The notes beneath the pieces are model-generated. The model did not search any database. It saw only the letters and a program-made list of their open reading frames with translations, and had not been told where the DNA came from. Positions 51,870 to 61,963 of a stretch of DNA of 64,000 nt are shown here, in pieces. The stretch is from Spirosoma rigui (GTDB lineage: Bacteria > Bacteroidota > Bacteroidia > Cytophagales > Spirosomataceae). Each line of letters opens with the position of its first letter. Within the stretch, counting starts at the first letter, position 1. The stretch lies in NCBI RefSeq assembly GCF_002067135.1, contig NZ_CP020105.1, positions 1,364,001 to 1,428,000 of the forward strand. The letters run 5' to 3'. The position numbers and the translations under genes are program-made.

Positions 51870-54800
51870 TTATTCGATCAGCATCGCTTTGCCGCTCATA
51901 ACGTCGTTTTCCACGTTTTTGAACTTCACATCACGCTTCACAGAGCCATCAGCGTACTGTACGTTCACGCGGGCATTGCGGTCCAGTTTAGCAACGCGTA
52001 CCGGCTCCTGACGCTGCATTGGAGGGGCACCCGCGCCCATCGCATTGTTTTCGGCCATACGACGCGCATACTCTTCGGGACCCGTAGCGAGGTGATCGTC
52101 GTCAAAATCCTCCATGTTAGTATGGAGTTCAGGCTGGGGCTCAGGCCGATGCTGGGCTGGTGCCTGACGGATTTCCTGCTGAACTTCTTCTGCGTCCTGG
52201 GCCGGAATATCGGCTTTGCTGAGGAAGCTGATCGTATCGAAGTTGACTTTGTTCAGGAAGCGTTTGAACAACTCAACTGATTCGAATTTATAGACCAGCA
52301 ACGGATCTTTTTGCTCGAATACGGCATTCTGAACCGACTGCTTCAAGTCGTCCATTTCGCGCAGGTGTTCTTTCCACTCCTGGTCAATAACCGACAGCGT
52401 TACGGCTTTTTCCATCTCGGTGACCAGATCGCGTCCGCCCGATTCAACGGCTTTACGCAGGTCTGATACGACCGTCAACTCGTGCATTCCATCGCTGAAA
52501 GGCACAACGATATTTTTGATCTGATGGCCCTGCTCGTTCAAGACCTGTGTGAGTACAGGCAATGCTTTGTCGGCAATGGCGTGGTTCTTGGCCATATACT
52601 GCGACTCGGCTTCGTCGTACAGGCGCCGAACCTGATCGGCTTTCTTCAATTTGTTAAACTCTTCGGCGGTCAACGCTGGTGAAACACCCATCGTTGTCAG
52701 CAACTGCAGTTTAATTTCTTCGTAGTTGCCTTCGGCGTTAGTAACGGTTTCTTCCACTACGTCGTACATCGTGTTGGCGATGTCGAGCGGTAAACGGTCG
52801 CCGAACAGGGCATTCCGACGGCGTTTGTAAATCGCTTCCCGCTGGTAGTTCATTACGTCGTCGTATTCCAGCAGCCGTTTCCGAATACCGAAGTTGTTTT
52901 CTTCGACTTTCTTCTGCGCCCGCTCAATTGACTTCGTAATCATGGAGTGCTGAATCACTTCACCCTCTTCCAGTCCCATGCGGTCCATGACCTTCGCGAT
53001 CCGGTCGGAACCGAACAAACGCATCAGGCTGTCTTCGAGCGACACAAAGAACTGCGACGTACCGGGGTCTCCCTGACGACCGGCCCGACCACGCAGCTGC
53101 CGGTCGACCCGGCGCGACTCGTGCCGTTCCGTACCGATGATGGCCAGACCGCCCGCTGCTTTCGACTCGGGTGTTAGCTTAATGTCGGTACCACGACCAG
53201 CCATGTTCGTGGCAATGGTAACGGTACCGGGATGACCAGCCGACGCCACGATCTCGGCTTCGCGCTGGTGGTATTTGGCGTTCAAAACCTGGTGCTGGAT
53301 CTTACGCAGGGTAAGCAGGCGGCTCAGCAGCTCGGAGTTTTCGACCGAAGTCGTACCCACCAGTACCGGCCGGCCTTTTTCGACCAGCGTGGTGATCTCA
53401 TCGACCACCGCATTGTACTTCTCCCGTACCGACCGGTACACTTTGTCTTCTTCATCGGCGCGGCTGATGGCCCGGTTGGTTGGAATCACAACCACATCCA
53501 TCTTGTAGATCTGCCAGAATTCGGAGGCTTCGGTTTCGGCCGTACCGGTCATACCCGACCGTTTGTGGTACATCCGGAAGTAGTTTTGCAGGGTAACCGT
53601 AGCGTAGGTCTGCGTGGCATCTTCGACTTTCACGTTTTCCTTGGCTTCAACGGCCTGGTGCAATCCATCCGACCACCGGCGACCTTCCATGATCCGCCCC
53701 GTCTGCTCATCAACGATCTTCACCTTGCCGTCCATAATAACGTACTCGGTATCTTTCTCGAAGAGCGTGAACGCTTTGAGGAGCTGGTTTACGGTGTTGA
53801 TGCGCTGCGTTTTAACGGCGTAGTCCCGGATGACGGCTTCCTTGTGCAAAATTTTCTCCTGTTCCGTCAGCGCATCATCTTTGTCGACTACGTTGAGGTC
53901 GATCGACAGATCGGGCAGGATAAAGAAGTTCGGATCTTCGCCCGAACCCGTAATGAAGTCGATTCCTTTTTCGGTCAGGTCAATACCGTTGTTCCGTTCG
54001 TCGATGGTAAAGTACAGGGGTGCGTCGGCTTCGGGCATCAGTTTCTGGTTTTCGGCCAGATAAATTGATTCCGTTTTTTGCAACAGCGCTTTGTTTCCCG
54101 TTTCGGTCAGGTACTTAATAAGCGGTTTGTGCTTGGGCAGGCCCCGGTAGGCCCGGAACAGCGACAGCCCTCCTTCTTTCTCGTCGCCGGCGGCAATTTT
54201 CTTTTTCGCGTCGTTCAGGAAGTCATACACGAGTTTCCGCTGGGCTTCAACCACGCGGGCTACGCGGGGCTTCAGCTCAATATAATCCTGCTCATCACCG
54301 CGGGGTACCGGGCCGCTGATGATCAGGGGCGTACGCGCATCATCGATCAGGACGGAGTCAACCTCATCCACCATCGCGTAGTGGTGTTTACGCTGCACCA
54401 GCTCACCCGGTTCGCGGGCCATATTGTCGCGCAGGTAGTCAAAACCAAATTCGTTATTGGTACCGTACGTAATATCAGCCAGATACGCCTGTTTACGCTG
54501 TTCGGAGTTGGGCTGGTGTTTATCAATGCAGTCGACGCGCAGTCCGTGGAATTCGAACAGCGGAGCCATCCATTCGGAGTCACGTTTTGCCAGGTAGTCG
54601 TTCACCGTTACAATGTGAACACCCCGACCGGCGAGGCCGTTAAGGAAAGCGGGGAACGTAGCAACCAGCGTTTTACCTTCGCCCGTCGCCATCTCGGCAA
54701 TTTTACCCTGGTGAAGCACAACACCCCCAATGATCTGCACATCATAGTGGATCATGTCCCAGCGAATGGGGGTTCCGGCCGCATCCCAGGTGTTTGCCCA

Positions 54801-55259
54801 GTGCGCTTGGTCGCCATCGATGACAACATTTCGCTTGCGCGAGGCAATCTCCCGGTCAAAGTTTGTAGCGGTAACGCTAAGCTGTTCGTTCTGAGTGAAC
54901 CGGCGGGCGGTTTCTTTCACGACGGCAAAGGCACGGGGCAGAATATCGAGCAGTACGCGCTCAAGCTCGGTATTGCGATCGGTTTCGAGTTTGTCGATCC
55001 GGTTAAAAATCTGCTCTTTCTCATTGACGTCCACATCGGGATGGCTCGCGTGTTCGGTCAGTTCGGCAAGCTGACCGTCAATGTCCGACAGTTCGGCAGC
55101 GATCTGCGCTTTCAAATCGGCCGAGAACTGGCGTAACTCATCGTTGGACAGATCTTTCAACCGGGTAAATTCGGCGTTTACCTTCTCGACATAGGGGAGC
55201 AGTTCCTTGATGTCCCGCTGCGATTTGGTACCGAAGAACTTGGCTATGAGATTAATCAT
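51870..55259 (-). CDS. secA: Preprotein translocase ATPase SecA
   Basis: The 1129-residue motor drives secretory proteins through SecYEG. Walker A is '[11 protein letters not shown]', the DEAD-type box '[17 protein letters not shown]', and helicase motifs '[12 protein letters not shown]' and '[18 protein letters not shown]' are intact. It is longer than the E. coli enzyme (901), as usual for Bacteroidota, because of inserts in the nucleotide-binding and helical regions. The C-terminus ends '[11 protein letters not shown]' without the Cys zinc-binding tail of proteobacterial SecA. It is divergent from the SLBB export gene. A promoter and a terminator-like hairpin precede the start. Confidence 0.97.
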   Translation of the reverse strand: MINLIAKFFGTKSQRDIKELLPYVEKVNAEFTRLKDLSNDELRQFSADLKAQIAAELSDIDGQLAELTEHASHPDVDVNEKEQIFNRIDKLETDRNTELERVLLDILPRAFAVVKETARRFTQNEQLSVTATNFDREIASRKRNVVIDGDQAHWANTWDAAGTPIRWDMIHYDVQIIGGVVLHQGKIAEMATGEGKTLVATFPAFLNGLAGRGVHIVTVNDYLAKRDSEWMAPLFEFHGLRVDCIDKHQPNSEQRKQAYLADITYGTNNEFGFDYLRDNMAREPGELVQRKHHYAMVDEVDSVLIDDARTPLIISGPVPRGDEQDYIELKPRVARVVEAQRKLVYDFLNDAKKKIAAGDEKEGGLSLFRAYRGLPKHKPLIKYLTETGNKALLQKTESIYLAENQKLMPEADAPLYFTIDERNNGIDLTEKGIDFITGSGEDPNFFILPDLSIDLNVVDKDDALTEQEKILHKEAVIRDYAVKTQRINTVNQLLKAFTLFEKDTEYVIMDGKVKIVDEQTGRIMEGRRWSDGLHQAVEAKENVKVEDATQTYATVTLQNYFRMYHKRSGMTGTAETEASEFWQIYKMDVVVIPTNRAISRADEEDKVYRSVREKYNAVVDEITTLVEKGRPVLVGTTSVENSELLSRLLTLRKIQHQVLNAKYHQREAEIVASAGHPGTVTIATNMAGRGTDIKLTPESKAAGGLAIIGTERHESRRVDRQLRGRAGRQGDPGTSQFFVSLEDSLMRLFGSDRIAKVMDRMGLEEGEVIQHSMITKSIERAQKKVEENNFGIRKRLLEYDDVMNYQREAIYKRRRNALFGDRLPLDIANTMYDVVEETVTNAEGNYEEIKLQLLTTMGVSPALTAEEFNKLKKADQVRRLYDEAESQYMAKNHAIADKALPVLTQVLNEQGHQIKNIVVPFSDGMHELTVVSDLRKAVESGGRDLVTEMEKAVTLSVIDQEWKEHLREMDDLKQSVQNAVFEQKDPLLVYKFESVELFKRFLNKVNFDTISFLSKADIPAQDAEEVQQEIRQAPAQHRPEPQPELHTNMEDFDDDHLATGPEEYARRMAENNAMGAGAPPMQRQEPVRVAKLDRNARVNVQYADGSVKRDVKFKNVENDVMSGKAMLIE

Positions 55260-55277
55260 TTTTTGAATCGTAAATTG

Positions 55278-55305
55278 AAAAAAAGCCGAAACGTACCTGT
55301 TCGGC
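55278..55305 (-). promoter_or_regulatory. Terminator-like hairpin in the secA leader, possible attenuator
   Basis: On the minus strand GCCGAA (55305-55300) pairs with TTCGGC (55290-55285) across a 9-base loop and is followed by seven T (55284-55278), 19 bases before the secA ATG. It lies downstream of the predicted promoter, so it is within the leader. No leader peptide longer than two codons is seen. Confidence 0.45.
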
Positions 55306-55391
55306 GGTTATGTATCAGGGAAGCCACCTAGTACTAACGTATGGGTATGCGGTAGTGATTGCTCCAGTAGTCTGTAACTACATCATTTATG

Positions 55392-55421
55392 CAAATTTAG
55401 TGGATTGCGGTGGTACTGCAA
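55392..55421 (-). promoter_or_regulatory. secA promoter
   Basis: On the minus strand TTG (55421-55419), 19 bases, then TAAATTTG (55399-55392), a full match to the Bacteroidota pattern. The leader would be about 125 bases. Confidence 0.5.
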
Positions 55422-55483
55422 GGTTCAGACAATCAGACAGGCGTACCTTACTGAAAGGGAATAACGTTTAATGAGTATTATAT

Positions 55484-55491
55484 TACTTTTG
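55484..55491 (+). promoter_or_regulatory. Possible -7 element of the polysaccharide export operon (TACTTTTG)
   Basis: Exact TAnnTTTG match, 32 bases before the ATG at 55524. The upstream T-rich element is only 13 bases away, so the -33 box is uncertain. Confidence 0.4.
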
Positions 55492-55523
55492 CGAATCAAT
55501 TATTGGCCCAATAGCCACTATTC

Positions 55524-57941
55524 ATGCGTACCACCGACAAATTGTCATACTTATTGACCCGCTTACCATCTCTGAAAGTTGCTTTAAGTGTATTTTTTTT
55601 GATAACTGCACTTCAGGTTGTCGCTCAGCAAACGGGGTCGCGAGTCGATCAGTTAAATGACGAACAGGTGCAGGAGTTCTACAATCGCGCTCAGGCCAGT
55701 GGTCTTAGTGAAGCCCAGGTCGAACAGGCTGCCATGTCGCAGGGCTACACGCTGACTGACATTGCTAAAATGCGTAAACGCATTGCCGATATCCGATCCC
55801 AATCCGGTAACAGACGTGGTCAGACCGTTTCTGACACCAGCCGGGGCCGGACGCTGCCAAACGACTTGTCGCGACGGTACCCTACTGATTCGCTTCCTTA
55901 CGATAAACGTCTGGACACGACTAAGCGGCTTAAAGTATTTGGGGCATCACTGTTCGAAAATGCAAACCTGTCCTTCGAACCAAACCTGCGTATAGCCACC
56001 CCCCGTAACTACATTGTGGGGCCTGATGATGAAATCACCATTGACGTATCTGGTGCTTCATCCGACAATTTCAAACTACGGGTGTCGCCCGAGGGCTCCG
56101 TCAAGGTACCCAACATCGAACCCATTTTTGTGAGTGGCCTGACCATCGAACAGGCTGAACAACGCATTATTGCCCGACTGCGCCGAGGTGGTTACCAGGG
56201 CCTGGGTGTGCCCGGTAGTGGTGTAACAGCCAATGTAGCGCTTACCAATATCCGTAGTATCCGGGTTACGCTCGTTGGGGAGGTCGTCCGGCCCGGAACC
56301 TATACCATCTCATCGCTTGGCTCAGCCTTCAACGCGCTCTACCTGGCGGGTGGCCCTAACCCGGAAACGGGATCGTTTCGTAAAATCAGTATCATCCGGG
56401 GTAATCGGGTCGTTCGTACCATTGACCTCTACGATTTCATTCTCCGTGCTGATCAGCGCGATAATATCCGATTACAGGACCAGGACGTCATACGGGTGGC
56501 CGATTACCAGACCCGGGTTGAGATAACGGGCGAAGTTCGCCGGCCGGCCATTTTTGAGGTACTGCCGGGAGAGACCTTCAAGAATCTGCTGGCGTTTGCG
56601 GGCGGATTCGGTGATGACGCTTATCGGGCTAGTATTACCCTCCGGCGCAATACCAGCCGTGAACGCCGTATCGTCACCATCAGCGAAAACCAGATCGATG
56701 CCTTCGTACCGCAGCGGGGTGATAAATACAGCGTTGGCAAAATTCTGGAACGGTACGAAAACCGCGTTCAGGTAGCCGGTGCCGTCATGCGGCCGGGTGA
56801 TTACGCACTCGAGCCTGGCCTGGAAACGGTACGCCAACTCATTAACCGGGCCGAGGGGTTGAGCAAGGACGCGTTTACGAACCGGGCTATTATTATTCGG
56901 GAACGGCCGGACCGGGACAGCGAGAATCTGTCATTCGATCTGGGTAAGGTGATGCGGGGCGAAGTGGCCGATATTCCGCTGGTGGCGCAGGATAGTTTAA
57001 CGGTTCTGTCAATCCGTGATTTGCGGGAGGACTATTACATCATCGTGGAAGGCGCAGTGAATCGGCCCGATACGGTTAAGTTCGTCAGTAACATGAGCGT
57101 CGCTGATCTGATCGCTTCGGCGGGTGGATTCTCAGAAGGAGCAACACCAAATCGAATCGAGGTGGCTCGCCGAATTCGGCAGGACTCGGCGGGTGTCCGT
57201 AATATGACACTTGAAATGTACCAGTTTGCCATCGACCGTAACCTGCAGATATCCTCTCTGGATACACAGTCGGGAGGTACGAAGAATATGCCGGCAACTG
57301 CCTTTCGGTTACAGCCTTTCGACATCGTTTACGTACGGACATCGCCCAACTACGAAACCCAGCGCCAGGTGTACGTGTGGGGCGAAATTATGCATCCGGG
57401 TAACTATGCCATTGCCAGTCGTGATGAGCGTATTGCCGATGTAATCAAGCGGGCGGGTGGACTACGGCCGGGTGCATACATGGCTGGTGCCCAGTATAAA
57501 CGCGTTGGTCAGGTGGTAGGTGGTGATCTGCAGCGTATTATGGAAAGTCCTGATGCCGAGGAAAACCTGCTGCTCAGTGATGGCGACACACTGTTTATTC
57601 CTCGCCAGTCGGAAATTGTCGATATTCAGGGTGCGGTGTTGAATCCGTCATCAATAAGTTACAAGTCGGGTTATAAATTCGATGACTACATCAGTGAGGC
57701 TGGCGGCTTTACCGATAATGCCCGCCATCGTAAAGGGTACGTGATCTATCCGAACGGCCGTAAAGACCGAACCCGGCAATTTTTGTTTTTCAACCGTCGC
57801 CCTTACGTCGAGCCCGGTTCGACAATCGTGGTACCCTTCAAACCGCTGGATACAAACCGAATGAGCGCGGCTGAACGAATTGGTATTTTGTCGTTGCTTA
57901 CAACGGTGTCCATTGCGTTGGTAAACATTCTTCTTCGCTAA
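55524..57941 (+). CDS. Polysaccharide biosynthesis/export protein with SLBB repeats (Wza-like)
   Basis: The 805-residue product has an N-terminal signal (about 18-35), a Bacteroidota-specific helical region (about 40-100, 'LSEAQVEQAAMSQGYTLTDI'), the Wza-type polysaccharide export domain ('NYIVGPDDEITIDVSGASS') and several SLBB repeats ('VRVTLVGEVVRPGTYTISSL', 'QVYVWGEIMHPGNYAIAS'), with a C-terminal transmembrane helix. It forms the outer-membrane/periplasmic channel of a capsule or exopolysaccharide exporter. The Wzz-like gene follows 17 bases later. Confidence 0.93.
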   Translation: MRTTDKLSYLLTRLPSLKVALSVFFLITALQVVAQQTGSRVDQLNDEQVQEFYNRAQASGLSEAQVEQAAMSQGYTLTDIAKMRKRIADIRSQSGNRRGQTVSDTSRGRTLPNDLSRRYPTDSLPYDKRLDTTKRLKVFGASLFENANLSFEPNLRIATPRNYIVGPDDEITIDVSGASSDNFKLRVSPEGSVKVPNIEPIFVSGLTIEQAEQRIIARLRRGGYQGLGVPGSGVTANVALTNIRSIRVTLVGEVVRPGTYTISSLGSAFNALYLAGGPNPETGSFRKISIIRGNRVVRTIDLYDFILRADQRDNIRLQDQDVIRVADYQTRVEITGEVRRPAIFEVLPGETFKNLLAFAGGFGDDAYRASITLRRNTSRERRIVTISENQIDAFVPQRGDKYSVGKILERYENRVQVAGAVMRPGDYALEPGLETVRQLINRAEGLSKDAFTNRAIIIRERPDRDSENLSFDLGKVMRGEVADIPLVAQDSLTVLSIRDLREDYYIIVEGAVNRPDTVKFVSNMSVADLIASAGGFSEGATPNRIEVARRIRQDSAGVRNMTLEMYQFAIDRNLQISSLDTQSGGTKNMPATAFRLQPFDIVYVRTSPNYETQRQVYVWGEIMHPGNYAIASRDERIADVIKRAGGLRPGAYMAGAQYKRVGQVVGGDLQRIMESPDAEENLLLSDGDTLFIPRQSEIVDIQGAVLNPSSISYKSGYKFDDYISEAGGFTDNARHRKGYVIYPNGRKDRTRQFLFFNRRPYVEPGSTIVVPFKPLDTNRMSAAERIGILSLLTTVSIALVNILLR

Positions 57942-57958
57942 CTTAATTTTTTACAATC

Positions 57959-59047
57959 ATGTCAGTTACGGAGGGGAAGTCAACGGAACCTAAAAGCCAT
58001 GAAATTGAAATTCGGCTGAGTGACATTGTTCAATTCCTGAAAAGTAGTCGTCGGACAGTAATTAGTTGGGCACTGGGCGGGCTTGTCGTAGGGGGAGTAT
58101 ATGCTGCCTTTCAGCCTAACCAGTTTACGTCCTATGTCACAGTAATGCCGGAACTGCAGGCGAGGGGGACCAGTAGCCTGGGTAACTTAGGAGCCATTGC
58201 TGGTCTGGCTGGTATCAATCTGGAGTCCGGTGCTGGTGGACCCGACGCGATTCGACCCGATTTATACCCTAGTATGTTGCAAAGTATTCCCTTCGGTCTG
58301 TACATGCTGAAGCAGCCGGTTCGGGTTGAAAACCGACTGTTTACGATAGAAAGTTACTTGGATTGGGCCGATAAGAACAGCCTTGGCAGCCGTATTGATA
58401 ATGCGCTGTTTGGCTGGCTCTCATCAGATGAGCCCGCAACGTCCAAAAGTACAAAGGAACCTGCCCCTAACCCATCACAGCCTTTGGTGCTGAGTAGAGA
58501 TCAGGAAGGAATGGTCTTGAATATGACCAAACGCGTTGTTGCTGAGATAGACAAGAAGACAGGTGTCATTACTATTACGGCTAAAATGCCGGATCCGGTG
58601 GTGGCAGCAACCGTCGCTCGCTTGTCTTTGGACTATTTAACCAACTACGTTACTAGCTATCGGACAGGAAAATCCCGCCAGCAGGTTACGTTTCTGGACA
58701 AGCAGGTTACTGGTGCACGTCGGCGATACGAAGCTGCTGAGTACAATTTGTCGGCTTATCGGGACCGGAACCGGAGCGTGTTCCTGAACACGGCGAAAAT
58801 CGAAGAGCAACGGCTCCAAGCCGATTATTTACTGGCACAAACCGTTTATAACGACCTATCGAAGCAACTGGAACAGGCACGTATAAAAGTACAGGAAGAA
58901 GCACCCGTTTTTCAGGTGCTCGAACCAGCTCGTGTGCCTGTAAACAAGAGTGAGCCCAAACGAACCATTATTGCGCTGGGTTTCGCCATATTCGGCGCTA
59001 TAATAGGTCTTGCCATATTCCTTGTTCGATGGCTAACCCGGCTTTAG
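57959..59047 (+). CDS. Wzz/chain-length determinant family protein
   Basis: A 362-residue membrane protein with two helices (about 32-54 and 335-357) enclosing a periplasmic coiled-coil domain (about 195-300), the plan of Wzz/PCP co-polymerases. 'EIEIRLSDIVQFLKSSRRTV' opens the protein and 'VPVNKSEPKRTIIALGFAIF' is the Pro-rich segment before helix 2. There is no C-terminal kinase domain, so it is a PCP-1-type or a split PCP-2 protein. It regulates chain length of the polysaccharide made by this locus and likely contacts the SLBB channel encoded just upstream. Confidence 0.9.
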   Translation: MSVTEGKSTEPKSHEIEIRLSDIVQFLKSSRRTVISWALGGLVVGGVYAAFQPNQFTSYVTVMPELQARGTSSLGNLGAIAGLAGINLESGAGGPDAIRPDLYPSMLQSIPFGLYMLKQPVRVENRLFTIESYLDWADKNSLGSRIDNALFGWLSSDEPATSKSTKEPAPNPSQPLVLSRDQEGMVLNMTKRVVAEIDKKTGVITITAKMPDPVVAATVARLSLDYLTNYVTSYRTGKSRQQVTFLDKQVTGARRRYEAAEYNLSAYRDRNRSVFLNTAKIEEQRLQADYLLAQTVYNDLSKQLEQARIKVQEEAPVFQVLEPARVPVNKSEPKRTIIALGFAIFGAIIGLAIFLVRWLTRL

Positions 59048-59511
59048 AACTGTCTTTCTGTAGAAAGAACACTTTGGGTCTTTGCCATAGCGTGGTTACC
59101 TACAATAAGTGCACGAGTGTATTGATAGCGTCTACCAGACGAAGCGTGACAAGATGCATCACTTAATGGTATAGTGGTAGCAATCAGTAGGGCGTAATCG
59201 GGATAAAAATCCAGATTATTTATTCTGGCTAACACTTAGCTGCTTCATAATTCGGGTTTGTGAAGCCATCCATCCCACTTATTGCTGAATATTACCTTAC
59301 CCTCTCCAGACAGTATATGGATAAATCTTATACAAAAAGAAGCAAAGGCACATTCTGAGAAAGTCCGCAAAATAAACATCTTTTGTTTGGGCCACTAGCT
59401 AATAGTAAAGTTTAGATAGCCTTGTGTTGGAGTGACATTTTCTACCTTTGAGGTGCGAATGGGGTTAATGAATGTCGTTAACTCAGATGTATGCGTTGGC
59501 AAAATGGTCGT
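59048..59511. other. Gene-free gap at the composition boundary
   Basis: These 464 bases between the Wzz-like gene and gmd contain no recognisable gene. A minus-strand frame of 63 codons (59044-59235) has no family resemblance. A full promoter lies at 59422-59450. From here to the end of the window the sequence is visibly richer in A and T. Confidence 0.55.
59422..59450 (+). promoter_or_regulatory. Promoter of the gmd gene group
   Basis: TTG at 59422-59424, 18 bases, then TACCTTTG at 59443-59450, matching the Bacteroidota pattern, 61 bases before the ATG at 59512. Confidence 0.5.
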
Positions 59512-60480
59512 ATGAAAACAGCCTTAATCTGTGGAGTATCAGGGCAAGATGGCGCTTATTTAGCGAAATTACTGCTTGGTAAGGGGTATAAAGTTTACGG
59601 AGGTTCTCGAGACGCTCAAATGTCTTCATTCCGTAATCTAAGTAGATTGGGGATTCGCAAGGATGTTGATTTGCTCTCCATAAATATCAACGATTTCAGA
59701 AGTGTACTACAGACGTTGCTTAGAACAAAGCCTGACGAAGTATACAACCTTGCTGGCCAAAGCTCGGTAGGGCTTTCCTTTGAACAACCTGTCGAAACGC
59801 TTGAAAGCATAAGTGTAGGCACGCTTAATCTACTGGAAGCGATCCGCTTTAGTAACCTTCCAATAAAGTTTTACAACGCCGGTTCCAGTGAGTGCTTTGG
59901 CGATACGGGAAGCCTGGCTGCAAACGAAATGACGCCTTTCAGGCCTCGAAGTCCTTATGGTGTAGCCAAAGCAGCGGCTTTTTGGCAAGTTGCCAATTAC
60001 CGCGAAGCCTATACGATACAGGCCAGTACAGGAATTTTATTTAACCATGAATCGCCGTTACGACCTGAGCGCTTTGTCACACAGAAAATTGTCGCAACGG
60101 CTTGCCGTATTGCTGATAGCAGTGGTGAAGTATTAACATTGGGCAACATAGATATTGCACGGGACTGGGGGTGGGCTCCTGATTACGTAGAGGCAATGTG
60201 GCTGATGCTCCAGCAGGAGCAACCAGACGATTACGTTATAGCAACCGGACAAACGAACAAACTACGAGATTTTATTCGCGTTGTTTTTGAAACGGTTGGT
60301 TTACGCTGGGAAGATCATGTGCGAACTGATGCTTCCTTTCTTCGACCTACTGACATTGCTGAAGGTCATGCCGATCCTGGAAAAGCTCGCACCCAACTCA
60401 ATTGGGAAGCTAATCGAAAAATGGAAGACGTAGCAAGGCTTATGGTAGAAGAAAAGATGGCTGCTCTTGAGCGATCATAA
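59512..60480 (+). CDS. gmd: GDP-mannose 4,6-dehydratase
   Basis: The 322-residue short-chain dehydrogenase family enzyme converts GDP-mannose to GDP-4-keto-6-deoxymannose. The NADP loop is 'ICGVSGQDGAYLAKLL' at the N-terminus, the catalytic YxxxK is in 'SPYGVAKAAAFW', and 'FNHESPLRPERFVTQKI' and 'RDWGWAPDYVEAMWLML' are Gmd hallmarks. The ATG at 59512 was preferred to 59491 because it matches the family N-terminus. It is somewhat shorter than E. coli Gmd (373). ManC at 31949 supplies its substrate. The next enzyme, GDP-fucose synthase or a GDP-rhamnose reductase, is not in the window. Confidence 0.93.
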   Translation: MKTALICGVSGQDGAYLAKLLLGKGYKVYGGSRDAQMSSFRNLSRLGIRKDVDLLSININDFRSVLQTLLRTKPDEVYNLAGQSSVGLSFEQPVETLESISVGTLNLLEAIRFSNLPIKFYNAGSSECFGDTGSLAANEMTPFRPRSPYGVAKAAAFWQVANYREAYTIQASTGILFNHESPLRPERFVTQKIVATACRIADSSGEVLTLGNIDIARDWGWAPDYVEAMWLMLQQEQPDDYVIATGQTNKLRDFIRVVFETVGLRWEDHVRTDASFLRPTDIAEGHADPGKARTQLNWEANRKMEDVARLMVEEKMAALERS

Positions 60481-60502
60481 TTGACTCTTCACAATACTTT
60501 TA

Positions 60503-60541
60503 TATTCATACACAACATACTGGATAGTTTTCGTATGAATA
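60503..60541. repeat. Inverted repeat between gmd and the next gene
   Basis: Nine-base arms (60503-60511 and 60533-60541) with a 21-base loop in an AT-rich gap. There is no T run; it could be a weak terminator or a regulatory site. Confidence 0.3.
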
Positions 60542-60576
60542 AGGGTTGCATTGCTTCATTATAAAATTAGCTGTGT

Positions 60577-61962
60577 ATGCTTATTTACAATAAGTTGATA
60601 AAATATTTTTATCATTCTATAGCTTCATCACCAGCTAATAGACCATCCGCTGCTCAAATTATATTGACTTTTTTTACGCCGGTCACTACATTATTAATAA
60701 TAATTTTGTACTCGACTAACGTTCCATTTTATGATCAATGGCGATTTGTACCACTTTTGGGTCAAATGTATGATCAAAATATAAGTTTCTCCAGTTTGTG
60801 GGAGCAGCATAATGAGCATAGAATTATATTCCCACGCATCTTGATGTTGGCCCTAGCTGCATTGAGCCATTGGGACATTCGAGTCGAAATAGGAGCGATT
60901 TGGATAATGGCAATGGGACTTTTTTTTGTTTTATGTCGAGCTGCTGACCGGCAATTTGGATCACGGGAAAAATCGGGGAAGCTAAATCGCCCTTATGCGA
61001 TATACGTAGCTTTCTCTTTTCTAATTTTTTCTATGGTACAATCCGAGAATTGGTTTTGGGGATGGCAGATAACAATATTTATGAGCGTTCTTTCAACTGT
61101 GTGCGGATATTATATACTAATATTCAAGCCATTCGGGACGAACGTATCGTTGTTAGCTTCCATAGCTTGTGGTACCATTGCCATGTTTTCGTTTGCCAAC
61201 GGGTTCCTGTATTGGCCCGTAGGACTATTTGTAATGCTAATGGATAGTTCTAAAGACAAATATTCACCCAAAGAGTATCTATTATGGATAATAACAGCTA
61301 CACTCCTATATGGTAGCTACTTTTATAATTACAAACAGGTTGCTCACCACCCTTCTTTCTTATATGGATTTTCTAATCCGATCAATTTGATTGGATACTT
61401 TATTGCTTTTGTCGGAAGTCCTATTTTTCAGGCTGGCCGTTATATTACTATAAGCTTAATAGTAGGTTTTTTGGGTTTAAGCGCAGTAATTTATCTCGTA
61501 CTTACTTTACTTAGGCAGCAACGGCTATTTGATCATAAACTTTTGTTTTGGCATAGTTTGCTTTTATATGTTTTCTCAACTGATGTAGTGACTGCTCTGG
61601 GACGAAGCGGTTTCGGTGTGGAACAAGCGTTGTCTAGCCGATATGTGACTATAAGTAATTTACTCTGGATATGGATACTTGTTATCACTTATGAAGTAGT
61701 GAATTATCATACGTATCGCAGGGGATACAAGCTTTTTCCATTAGTATTCTTTGCAGCATGTATGTTAATACTCCTATCAGGAGTAAGAAACATTAAAGTT
61801 AGTAGACTTGATCAGCAAAAACTGCTGTCGCATGAAAAGCAACTTCGCAGCGGAAAACTTGATAAGATGACATTGACAAAAATATATCAAGAGTCACCTG
61901 AGCTAGTTTTATATGGCAATGCTATACTGAAAAAACATCATCTGTCTTTCTACGCACACTAG
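60577..61962 (+). CDS. Multi-pass membrane protein of unknown function in the polysaccharide locus
   Basis: A 461-residue protein with about ten to eleven hydrophobic helices and an AT-rich coding sequence unlike the genes before 59000. The loop after helix 1 reads 'WEQHNEHRIIFPRILMLAL'; a similar QHNEHR..FPR motif occurs in other membrane proteins of polysaccharide loci that I recall without a function. It could be a GT-C glycosyltransferase or polymerase: the position between gmd and a methyltransferase, two bases from the latter, suits either. No catalytic residues can be assigned. Confidence 0.65.
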   Translation: MLIYNKLIKYFYHSIASSPANRPSAAQIILTFFTPVTTLLIIILYSTNVPFYDQWRFVPLLGQMYDQNISFSSLWEQHNEHRIIFPRILMLALAALSHWDIRVEIGAIWIMAMGLFFVLCRAADRQFGSREKSGKLNRPYAIYVAFSFLIFSMVQSENWFWGWQITIFMSVLSTVCGYYILIFKPFGTNVSLLASIACGTIAMFSFANGFLYWPVGLFVMLMDSSKDKYSPKEYLLWIITATLLYGSYFYNYKQVAHHPSFLYGFSNPINLIGYFIAFVGSPIFQAGRYITISLIVGFLGLSAVIYLVLTLLRQQRLFDHKLLFWHSLLLYVFSTDVVTALGRSGFGVEQALSSRYVTISNLLWIWILVITYEVVNYHTYRRGYKLFPLVFFAACMLILLSGVRNIKVSRLDQQKLLSHEKQLRSGKLDKMTLTKIYQESPELVLYGNAILKKHHLSFYAH

Positions 61963-61963
61963 G

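Noticed and set aside
53232..55136. Plus-strand frames of 278 and 352 codons opposite secA
   Set aside because: Antisense shadows; all SecA motifs are intact on the minus strand.
59054..59067. Short palindrome just after the Wzz-like gene considered as a terminator
   Set aside because: Six-base arms with a two-base centre cannot form a stable hairpin loop, and there is no T run.
59165..59235. tRNA-like stretch (GGTATAGTGGTAGC resembling a D arm)
   Set aside because: No acceptor stem, anticodon stem or GTTC-type T loop follows at the right distance.
59044..59235. 63-codon frame on the minus strand in the gap before gmd
   Set aside because: No signal peptide, domain or family resemblance, and it overlaps the end of the Wzz-like gene.
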